Assembly: GCA_047605265.1 (NCBI GenBank) | Contig: JASGFY010000003.1 | Span: 45,854-109,853 of the forward strand | Source: Solimonas sp047605265 | GTDB lineage: Bacteria > Pseudomonadota > Gammaproteobacteria > Nevskiales > Nevskiaceae | Direction: 5' to 3' | Length of the DNA stretch: 64,000 bases | Shown here: piece by piece, positions 55,569 to 64,000 of the stretch | Layout: every line of letters begins with the position of its first letter | How positions within the stretch are numbered: the stretch's first letter is position 1 | The notes under the pieces: generated by a model | What the model saw: only the letters and a program-made list of their open reading frames with translations | Told to the model about the DNA's origin: nothing | Database searches by the model: none | Made by a program: the position numbers and the translations under genes

Positions 55569-55800
55569 AGGGGTGTCCACGGGCTGATGCAATGGCGCGA
55601 GTTTAGCGGCTGTGTGCCGTGGTGGCGGCAGCGGTGTCATGCAAGGTTGGGGACAATCGCGAGACATTCCAGGGCCGGCGTGGTCTGTTGCCCAGCACCC
55701 AGCCCATTCCACATCCCGGCCAGCCCGCTCGGCGCGGTACCGCACGGGCGGCGCTGCGCTTAAGATGCGGCCTCGGGGATCGCACCAACCAGCCAGCAGC

Positions 55801-56163
55801 ATGAGCACACCACCACGGGCCGGCGGCGCGCCGCCCGGTATCCTGACCTTGCACATCAAGGACAAGTCGGCGCTGTACGTCGCCTACATGCCGTTCGTGA
55901 AGAACGGCGGCCTGTTCATTCCCACCAACAAGGACTACCGCCTCGGCGACGAGGTATTCATGCTGCTCACGCTGATGGAGAACCCGGAACGCCTGCCGGT
56001 GGCCGGCAAGGTCGTCTGGGTGACGCCCAAAAGCGCGCAGAACAAGCGCGTGCAGGGCATCGGCGTGCAGTTCAGCGTGCAGGACGGCGGCGCCACGCAG
56101 AAGAAGATCGAAGCGCATCTGGCCGGCGCGCTCGGCGCCGACCGGCCGACGCATACGATGTGA
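55801..56163 (+). CDS. pilZ: PilZ domain protein (type IV pilus assembly)
   Basis: A 120-aa single-domain PilZ protein. It has ILTLHIKDKSALYVAYMPFV, KNGGLFIPTNKDYRLGDEVF, LLTLMENPERLPVAGKVVWV and KRVQGIGVQFSVQDGG. Like founding members of the pilus-assembly PilZ group it lacks the RxxxR c-di-GMP-binding motif at its start, so it probably acts through protein contacts (for example with PilB/FimX in Xanthomonas). It normally follows holB directly; here it is 6.7 kb away. It converges on the peptidase gene with a six-base gap. Confidence 0.93.
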   Translation: MSTPPRAGGAPPGILTLHIKDKSALYVAYMPFVKNGGLFIPTNKDYRLGDEVFMLLTLMENPERLPVAGKVVWVTPKSAQNKRVQGIGVQFSVQDGGATQKKIEAHLAGALGADRPTHTM

Positions 56164-56169
56164 GGCGGC

Positions 56170-57525
56170 TCAGAACGCGCCCGCCGCGCCCGGAAACACC
56201 ACCGGGCTCTCGAAGCCTTCCGCCGACACGCTGCTGACGCCGAAGAACTGATCGTCGACGACGACGTTCTTCAGCACGAGGCTCGTCGCCTGCGCGTCGG
56301 CGTCGCGGCTGTGCTGCCACTGCGCGGCGGCGGTGTCCCGCCACCAGACGCGATATCCGTCGGCGCCAGGCACGGCGTTCCATTTCACGATCGTGTCGGT
56401 GCCGAGCGCGCCGTCGACGTCGACGCCGCTCGGCGGCGCCGGCGCCCAGGCCATCTGCGCCATGGTGATGGCGTTGAGGCGCGCGACGTTGGCCAGATAC
56501 GCGAAGTCGACGCCGTCGATGGTGTCGCCGTAGCGGACACCGTTCTCGCTGCGCAGGTCCTGGTGCTGGCGCGTGTAGTTCTCGTGCGCCTCGGTGACGC
56601 GTACGGCCGGGTAGCCGGCTTCGAGGAAAGGCACTTGATCGCCGCTGCGGCCGTAGCGGTCGGTGCGGTAGACCATGCGCACGCCGAAGTTGGGCAGGTA
56701 GCGCTCGGCGAGCGCCGCCATGCAGCGCGCGATGTTGCGCGAGGGTGAATCGACTTCGCCGCCGTGGTAGCGGCGGACCTTCGCCTCGTCGGGCGTCTCG
56801 TTGCTCTTCGTGCCCTCGGAGAAGACGCGCACGACGGTCGTCTCGCGCGTGCCGTCCTGGCCCTCGCTGTTGCCGACGATGTCATTGTTGAGGTCGGCCT
56901 CGACCTGCCAGCCCTGCGCGCCGGCGTAGCCGGCGAGCACCTTGCCGCCGTAGAGGCCCTGCTCCTCGCCGGACAGCGCGGCGTAGACCAGCGTGGCGCG
57001 GAAGCGGTACCGGGACAGCACGCGCGCGGCTTCGACGACAGCGGCGACACCGGAGGCATCGTCGTTGGCGCCCGGCGCGTCGTCCGTCGCATCCATGACG
57101 TCGCCCGCACGCGAATCGAGATGGCCGGTGACGATGACGACGCGCTGTGGATCGCCGCTGCCGCGCTGGATGGCGACGACGTCCATCACTTCGGCCGGCT
57201 GCGGGATGCGCTTGCCGGTGAAAGTCTGCGCCGGCGTCACGACGCTGAGGCAGCCGCCGCAGTCTCTGGCGATCGCCTCGAAGCGCGCCTGCACCCAGCG
57301 CCGGGCGGTGCCGATACCGCGCGTCGCCGATTGCGTGTCGGACAGCGTGTGGCGCGTGCCGAAGCCGACCAGCGCCTCGATCGTCGCGCGCAGCCGCGCC
57401 GCATCGACGGCGTCGGCGATGGCGAACAGCGCCGGCGGCCCCGGCGTCGCCGGATTCTTCGGCACGGCAGCGGCGGCGGCGAAGGCGAGGGCACCCAGCG
57501 CCAGGACGGCGGACCAGCGGATCAT
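56170..57525 (-). CDS. Secreted M28 family metallopeptidase
   Basis: Probable extracytoplasmic zinc aminopeptidase, 451 aa. A Sec signal peptide (IRWSAVLALGALAFAAAAAV) leads to the M28 domain with the two-zinc ligands: VTGHLDSRAGD, GANDDASGVAAVVEAARVLS, the catalytic Glu in LSGEEQGLYG, DLNNDIVGNSE and EAHENYTRQHQD. The last 90 or so residues form a beta-rich fibronectin III-like domain (VDGALGTDTIVKWNAVPGAD, GYRVWWRDTA). It has no GlyGly-CTERM tail, so it is not an evident rhombosortase substrate, but could be secreted by type II export. Confidence 0.92.
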   Translation of the reverse strand: MIRWSAVLALGALAFAAAAAVPKNPATPGPPALFAIADAVDAARLRATIEALVGFGTRHTLSDTQSATRGIGTARRWVQARFEAIARDCGGCLSVVTPAQTFTGKRIPQPAEVMDVVAIQRGSGDPQRVVIVTGHLDSRAGDVMDATDDAPGANDDASGVAAVVEAARVLSRYRFRATLVYAALSGEEQGLYGGKVLAGYAGAQGWQVEADLNNDIVGNSEGQDGTRETTVVRVFSEGTKSNETPDEAKVRRYHGGEVDSPSRNIARCMAALAERYLPNFGVRMVYRTDRYGRSGDQVPFLEAGYPAVRVTEAHENYTRQHQDLRSENGVRYGDTIDGVDFAYLANVARLNAITMAQMAWAPAPPSGVDVDGALGTDTIVKWNAVPGADGYRVWWRDTAAAQWQHSRDADAQATSLVLKNVVVDDQFFGVSSVSAEGFESPVVFPGAAGAF

Positions 57526-57596
57526 CTTGGACACTCCGGAGCAGGCGGCGATCCACAATGGTCGCTTGCGCCGCGGATCGCAACGCGGAAATCCCT

Positions 57597-58319
57597 TCAG
57601 CCCCGCGGCACGAGGCTCTGTTCGAGCGCGTAAGCGTCGTAGCCCTTCTGCGTCAGCACGTAAGCGCCGACGGCGCTGCGCCGCAAGGTGTCGCAGCAGA
57701 CGATCCAGGTGAGGCGCGGATCGAGCGTCGCCAGCCTCGGGCGCAGCATGTGCAGCGGCAGATTCAGCGCGCCGGGCAGGTGATGGTTCCGGAATTCGCC
57801 CGGCAGGCGCACGTCGAGCCAGCGCGCGTGGCCGGTGTCGACGAGCTCCTGCGCATGGGCGAGGCTGATGCGCCGCTCGAGCGGCTCGTTGAGCAGCGTG
57901 CGGAAGTCCGACTTGGCAAGCCGCATCAGGCTCGCGCGCGTCAGCGCCGTGATCGTGGCGTTGCGCCGCTCCTCGGAGATCAGCGCTTCTTCACCGAAGC
58001 ACGCGCCCGGCTCCAGCTCGGCGAGGCGCACCGGCCTGGCGCCGGCCCGCTCGCGCGTGACGATGCACTTGCCGTCGACGATCACGTAGAAGTAATCGCC
58101 GGCGTCGCCCTGCCGGACGATGACCTGGCTGGGTTCGGCGGCGAGCTTGCGCAGGCGCATGAACATGGCTTGAAGTTTCACCGGCGGCACGAGCTGGAAG
58201 GCGCGCATCTGCAGCAGGCGCGTCATCCAGTCGCCGGCGGCGTCGCTGGCGGGATCGCCGACGACGAGCGGCCCGGTCTGGGCCCGGATCGACCTGGAAT
58301 CGACGGCTGCCGGATTCAT
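57597..58319 (-). CDS. Cyclic nucleotide-binding domain/rhodanese fusion protein
   Basis: A 240-aa two-domain protein. Residues about 45-145 form a cyclic nucleotide-binding domain (VIVRQGDAGDYFYVIVDGKC, GACFGEEALISEERRNATIT, the phosphate-binding cassette). Residues about 150-235 form a rhodanese domain (HARWLDVRLPGEFRNHHLPG, ALNLPLHMLRP) with a candidate active-site loop CCDTLRRS (Cys208/Cys209). There is no helix-turn-helix. Such fusions are known but uncharacterised; a nucleotide signal may control sulfur transfer or a rhodanese-fold contact. I chose the ATG at 58319. Confidence 0.88.
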   Translation of the reverse strand: MNPAAVDSRSIRAQTGPLVVGDPASDAAGDWMTRLLQMRAFQLVPPVKLQAMFMRLRKLAAEPSQVIVRQGDAGDYFYVIVDGKCIVTRERAGARPVRLAELEPGACFGEEALISEERRNATITALTRASLMRLAKSDFRTLLNEPLERRISLAHAQELVDTGHARWLDVRLPGEFRNHHLPGALNLPLHMLRPRLATLDPRLTWIVCCDTLRRSAVGAYVLTQKGYDAYALEQSLVPRG

Positions 58320-58418
58320 GGCGCTGCAAGGCCTCGCTTCCCTCGACGCGGGCGATGCTAGCACGCGGGCTTTCCGGCACTTCGTGAACTGCGTCCACCC
58401 GCCGTGCTGCGGCGCAGA

Positions 58419-60305
<1,887 letters not shown>

Positions 60306-60337
60306 GGGCGCGCAGTGTACGTCACGCCGCGTGCGGT

Positions 60338-61567
60338 TCAGTCGCTGAAATCGAGATGCGGCCGACGGATCGCATCGCTGGCCGGCGTCTCGCCCATCAG
60401 CCGCAGGCCGTTGTCGAACGGCGCTAGGCGAGCGCGGTCGCGGCCTTCGGACTTGGCGCAATACAGCAGCAGGTCGGCGCTGTGCAGCACGTCTTCGGGA
60501 CGCGTCTGCTCGGTCGGCACCAGCCAGCACAGGCCGATGCTGGCCGTGACGCGCACGCGCGGGCCGCCGGCCGGATCGGCGAACGGCAGGATGCGGATGC
60601 GGTCGAGCACCGCTTCGACGAGGCCGACCAGCGCCTCCGGGCGCACGTCGTACCAGACGATCGCCATTTCCTCGCCGCCGTAGCGGGCGCGCAGGTCGAG
60701 CGGCCGCCGCGCGACCTCGCTGCGCAGCAGGGCGCCGATCTCGCGCAGCACGCGGTCGCCGAACAGGTGGCCATAGCGGTCGTTGATCGACTTGAAATGG
60801 TCGAGATCGAGCAGGGCGACGCCGACCGTGCGCCGCTCGCGAGACGCCTGCGCCAGCACGCGTTCGAGAGAACGGTGGAATTCGTGGTGGTTGGCGAGTC
60901 CGGTGAGGCCGTCGGTGGCCGCCAGCACCTCGCCGTGCAGGCGATTCAGCCACATCAGCCGCGACATCAGCTCCTGCGTGAAGGCGCCGGCCAGCGCCAT
61001 CCCGAACATGATCACCAGTGCGTAGATCTGCAGGCCGGCGTGCGAATCGGCCGTCGCGTAGTATGCTTCGATGCCGATCGACAGCGCCGCGGACAGCAGC
61101 GTGCCGACGACGACGCGCGGCCACGAATAGCCGCCGAACAGCGCGAGGGCGATCATCACCACGCCGGCCAGCTGGCTCGGGTAGTGCCACGCGCCCTGCA
61201 GTGACAGCCAGCGCAGGCCGAGCACGCTGCTCCCCAGCGTCAGCGCGGCGGCGGTTTGCAGCGCGCGGCTCACCCCCGGCTGCGGCAGCAGGCTGGCCGC
61301 CGCGCCGATGAGCGCCATCGGCAGCATCAGCTGCCAGTGGATCAGGCGCAGCAGCGGCTGCGCATCGGCGCCGGCGTCGAACAGGCGGCCGAAGAACGGC
61401 GTGATCAGCGCGGCGGCCGCGAACAGCGCGAACTGCAGCGCGCGTGTCACGCGGTAGCGCCGCCGCTGCCAGCCGCGGAACTGCTCCTCGAAGCCAGGCG
61501 TGGCGAAGCGCAGGCGATAAAGCCGCGAAGGCCGGCGCTCGCTGCGCAAGGCGGCCAGACGATCCAT
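60338..61567 (-). CDS. Membrane diguanylate cyclase (GGDEF)
   Basis: Makes cyclic di-GMP from GTP. From the ATG at 61567 the protein has 409 aa: about six membrane helices (residues 40-200, for example ALQFALFAAAALITPFFG, LQIYALVIMFGMALAGAF), then a GGDEF domain beginning ATDGLTGLANHHEF, VALLDLDHFKSINDRYGHLF, and the active-site YGGEEMAI (297-301). An I-site RPLD (288-291), five residues before GGEEM, indicates product feedback inhibition. There is no EAL domain. The membrane part has no named sensor domain. It is 32 bases upstream of the ABC-F gene. Confidence 0.94.
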   Translation of the reverse strand: MDRLAALRSERRPSRLYRLRFATPGFEEQFRGWQRRRYRVTRALQFALFAAAALITPFFGRLFDAGADAQPLLRLIHWQLMLPMALIGAAASLLPQPGVSRALQTAAALTLGSSVLGLRWLSLQGAWHYPSQLAGVVMIALALFGGYSWPRVVVGTLLSAALSIGIEAYYATADSHAGLQIYALVIMFGMALAGAFTQELMSRLMWLNRLHGEVLAATDGLTGLANHHEFHRSLERVLAQASRERRTVGVALLDLDHFKSINDRYGHLFGDRVLREIGALLRSEVARRPLDLRARYGGEEMAIVWYDVRPEALVGLVEAVLDRIRILPFADPAGGPRVRVTASIGLCWLVPTEQTRPEDVLHSADLLLYCAKSEGRDRARLAPFDNGLRLMGETPASDAIRRPHLDFSD

Positions 61568-61729
61568 GATCCTCCCGGGATGCGGACGATTGCCCAGAAT
61601 GCCGGGCTGACCACGCACGCGAAAGCGATAATACTCACTATGCAGTTTCGTGTGCGGCGTGCCGGAGACACGCTGGCCTGATCCGTGCATCCGCTTGCGC
61701 AGCCGCAAAGAACCACAAGGATCGCCCTG

Positions 61730-64000
61730 GTGACGACGACACTGACACTCGAAACCCGCCCGCACATTCCCGCCGCGCTGCACCGCCTCGAGGAGCTGGC
61801 CGGCAATCTCGCCTACGCCTGGGACCGCGACATCCGCCGCGTGTTCTGGCGGCTCGATCCGAAGCTGTGGCTGAGCTGCGAGAACAATCCCAAGCTGGTG
61901 CTGCGGCGCATCCCGCAGGACGTGCTCGACCAGTTCGCCGAAGACCGCGACTTCCTCGAGGACTACAGCCGCGCGCTGTCGTCGTTCGACTCGTACATGG
62001 CCGGCGGCAGCCGCCCGGACATCGACAGGCACCTGCAGCCGGATCGCGACCTGGTGGCCTATTTCTGCGCCGAGTTCGGCCTGCACGAGAGCCTGCCGAT
62101 CTATTCCGGCGGCCTGGGCATCCTCGCCGGCGACCACTGCAAGGCGATCAGCGACCTCGGCGTGCCGTTCGTGGCGATCGGCCTGCTGTACCGGCAGGGC
62201 TATTTCACGCAGACGATCGACGCGCAGGGTCGCCAGCAGGCCAACGCGCACACGGTCGATTTCGACGAGCTGCCGATCGCGCTGTGTCGCGACGCCGGCG
62301 GCGGCGAGATCCGCGTCAGCGTCGAGATCGCCGATCGCGACGTACAGCTGCGCGTCTGGGAGGCGAAGATTGGCCACGTCTCGCTGTTCCTGCTCGACAG
62401 CGACGTGCCCGAGAACGCCGCCGCCGACCGGGCGATCACCGACCAGCTCTACGGCGGCGACAGCGACACGCGCATCCAGCAGGAAACCGTGCTCGGCGTC
62501 GGCGGCGTGCGCGCGCTGCGCGTGCTCGGCCGGCGGCCGGACGCCGCGCCCGCGCTCGCGCGCGGGCCGACGGTCTGGCATATCAACGAGGGCCACGCCG
62601 CGTTCCAGATCCTCGAGCGCGTGCGCGAAGGCGTCGCCGCCGGCCTCGATTTCGAGAGCAGCCTCGAAGCGGTCGCCGCCGGCACCGTGTTCACCACGCA
62701 CACGCCGGTGCCGGCCGGCCACGACATCTTCAACAACGCGCAGCTGCGCTGGTTCCTCGGCCGCCTGCTCGCGCAGCTCGGCACCGACGAAGGCACGCTG
62801 CTCGCGCTCGGCGCCGACCAGCACGGCGGCGACCGCTTCAACATGACCTCGCTGGCGCTGCGCGGCAGCCGCTTCCACAACGGCGTGTCGAAGATCCACG
62901 GCGGCGTCGCCAGCCGCATGGAGAGCTATCTGTGGCCGCAGGTGGCGCCGGAGGAGAACCCGATCGGCTACGTCACCAACGGCGTGCACATGCACACTTT
63001 CGTCGCCCGCGCCTGGACGCGGCTGTTCCACGACAGCTTCCGCGCCTGGCGGCGCGGGCTGCTCGACGAGGATTTCTGGCGCTGCATCGACGGCATTCCC
63101 TACGACCGCTACGTCGCCGTGCGCCGCCAGCTCAAGCGCGACCTGCTGACCGACGTCGCCGCCCGCCTGCGCCGCCAGCTTGAGCGCAACGGTGTGCCGG
63201 AAACGATCATCGCGCGCGCCACGCGCTACGTCGGCGACGGCAACAGCAAGGCGCTGGTGCTCGGCTTCGCGCGGCGCTTCGCGACCTACAAGCGCGCCAC
63301 GCTGATCCTCTCCGACGAGGCGCGCCTGGCGCGCCTGCTGGGCGACCCGCAGCGTCCGGCGATCCTGATCTTCGCCGGCAAGGCGCACCCGAAGGACCAG
63401 CCCGGTCAGGCGCTGATCCAGAAGCTCTACGAGACGAGCATGAAGCCGCCCTTCATCGGCCGCCTGATCATGGTCGAGGGCTACGACATGCTGCTCGCGC
63501 GCAATCTCGTGCAGGGCTGCGACGTCTGGCTCAACAACCCCGAGTATCCGCAGGAGGCCAGCGGCACGTCGGGCGAGAAGGCCGGCATCAACGGCGTCGT
63601 CAACGTCTCCGTGCTCGACGGCTGGTGGGACGAAGGCTACGTGGCCGACGGCCCGAACGGACCGAACGGCTTCGCGATCGAGCCCATCGATCCGCGCTAC
63701 TGGTACGCGCTGCTCGGCGACGAAGTCGCGCGCAGGAAGCGCGACGAGGAAGAGGCGCTACAGCTGCTCGACATCCTCGAGCAGCAGGTCGTGCCGCTGT
63801 ACTGGGGCGCCGACAACGAGGCGTACGCGCCGGAATGGGTGCGCATCAGCAAGAACGCGATGAAGACCCTGATCCCGCGCTTCAACTCGGCGCGCATGGT
63901 GATGGACTACGTGCGCGGCTTCTACGGCCCCGCCGCCGGGCAGACCGCGCGCTTCGGCGCCGGCGGCCACGCGCTGGCGCGCGAATACGCCGCGTGGAAG
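61730..64000 (+). CDS. Alpha-glucan phosphorylase, C-terminal end beyond the window
   Basis: Releases glucose-1-phosphate from glycogen or maltodextrins (GT35). The start is GTG with AAGG nine bases upstream; 757 codons are visible and the frame is open at the window edge. It shows LEELAGNLAYAWDRDIRRVF, AYFCAEFGLHESLPIYSGGL, VWHINEGHAAFQILERVREG, IGYVTNGVHMHTFVARAWTR, and GFARRFATYKRATLILSD. The PLP-lysine region is EASGTSGEKAGINGVVNVSV. This is the alpha-glucan phosphorylase subgroup that begins with a DUF3417-type N-terminus, rather than E. coli GlgP/MalP. It diverges from the diguanylate cyclase gene. Confidence 0.93.
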   Translation, partial: MTTTLTLETRPHIPAALHRLEELAGNLAYAWDRDIRRVFWRLDPKLWLSCENNPKLVLRRIPQDVLDQFAEDRDFLEDYSRALSSFDSYMAGGSRPDIDRHLQPDRDLVAYFCAEFGLHESLPIYSGGLGILAGDHCKAISDLGVPFVAIGLLYRQGYFTQTIDAQGRQQANAHTVDFDELPIALCRDAGGGEIRVSVEIADRDVQLRVWEAKIGHVSLFLLDSDVPENAAADRAITDQLYGGDSDTRIQQETVLGVGGVRALRVLGRRPDAAPALARGPTVWHINEGHAAFQILERVREGVAAGLDFESSLEAVAAGTVFTTHTPVPAGHDIFNNAQLRWFLGRLLAQLGTDEGTLLALGADQHGGDRFNMTSLALRGSRFHNGVSKIHGGVASRMESYLWPQVAPEENPIGYVTNGVHMHTFVARAWTRLFHDSFRAWRRGLLDEDFWRCIDGIPYDRYVAVRRQLKRDLLTDVAARLRRQLERNGVPETIIARATRYVGDGNSKALVLGFARRFATYKRATLILSDEARLARLLGDPQRPAILIFAGKAHPKDQPGQALIQKLYETSMKPPFIGRLIMVEGYDMLLARNLVQGCDVWLNNPEYPQEASGTSGEKAGINGVVNVSVLDGWWDEGYVADGPNGPNGFAIEPIDPRYWYALLGDEVARRKRDEEEALQLLDILEQQVVPLYWGADNEAYAPEWVRISKNAMKTLIPRFNSARMVMDYVRGFYGPAAGQTARFGAGGHALAREYAAWK

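Larger units (their letters stand above)
49125..55800. other. Hexuronate-catabolism block inserted between holB and pilZ
   Basis: Four hexuronate genes in two convergent units separate holB from pilZ, which adjoin one another in related genomes. The block is bounded on the left by a short pilZ-like remnant and on the right by the intact pilZ. Its coding style is somewhat different from flanking genes, with longer AT-richer intergenic stretches. No integrase, transposase, tRNA or terminal repeat is visible, so homologous recombination is more likely than a mobile element. Confidence 0.5.

Noticed and set aside
61867..63183. 438-codon plus-strand frame at the right end
   Set aside because: Shifted-frame shadow of the alpha-glucan phosphorylase, whose own frame is open to the window edge with all family motifs.

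Overview
High-GC chromosomal DNA from a gammaproteobacterium, most likely of the Xanthomonadales/Nevskiales type. This placement is an inference from gene order and protein flavour: smpB-ratA-rnfH-bamE-fur-recN, hrcA-grpE-dnaK-dnaJ, fabD-fabG-acpP-fabF-pabB-pabC-mltG-tmk-holB-pilZ, a Pseudomonas-like Fur, and a type II secretion cluster with a rhombosortase. No tRNA, rRNA, CRISPR array, intact insertion sequence or prophage is visible. Most of the window is ordinary core genome, packed tightly with many 4-base stop/start overlaps.

Layout. 1-2975 (minus): a tripartite RND drug efflux operon (outer-membrane channel, adaptor, permease cut by the window edge). 3242-5361: dnaX and ybaB, without the recR that usually follows. 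5720-8222: a possible leader peptide and a catabolic-looking operon of two short-chain dehydrogenases plus a SnoaL/NTF2-fold protein; the first dehydrogenase has Phe where the catalytic Tyr is expected. 8287-15230: a small unknown gene, tmRNA with smpB, an NSS-type transporter, ratA-rnfH, bamE, fur, recN and nadK. 15345-20905: hrcA, grpE, dnaK, a TMEM175-like channel gene and dnaJ. 20936-24080: a decayed tag gene, a YciI-like gene, an autoregulated-looking TetR gene with two matching operators, an orphan ParA and a YdfG-like dehydrogenase. 24304-29755: both aconitases. 29908-33014: a sugar/H+ symporter, mnmA and a NUDIX hydrolase.

33025-39911 (minus): type II secretion genes gspG and gspH-I-J-K-L-M-N. 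gspG is separated from gspH by its own terminator and by an unrelated NAD(P)-binding gene; gspC, D, E and F are not here. gspK looks frameshifted by one base in its prepilin leader, GspJ and GspK carry Ser/Thr-rich stretches, and two related palindromic repeats supply the ribosome-binding sites of gspI and gspJ. Divergent from gspG lies rrtA, a rhombosortase that in other bacteria processes GlyGly-CTERM substrates of this same secretion route. 40625-49099: fatty-acid synthesis, p-aminobenzoate synthesis, mltG, tmk and holB.

49126-55568 is an accessory block for hexuronate use (uxaC, exuT, a fructuronate/tagaturonate reductase and uxaA, in two convergent units ending at a shared terminator). 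It sits between holB and pilZ, which are normally adjacent, and a short degraded copy of the pilZ 5' end remains on its left side, so it appears to have been inserted by recombination. 55801-64000: pilZ, a secreted M28 peptidase, a cyclic-nucleotide-binding/rhodanese fusion, an ABC-F ATPase, a membrane diguanylate cyclase and the first 757 codons of an alpha-glucan phosphorylase.

I did not find a clear new multi-gene system. The best leads are the rhombosortase/type II secretion neighbourhood with its repeats and gspK lesion, the pilZ-flanked hexuronate block, the catalytic-residue-deficient dehydrogenase operon, the TMEM175 gene within the chaperone cluster, and a PabB with a PIAGT motif.
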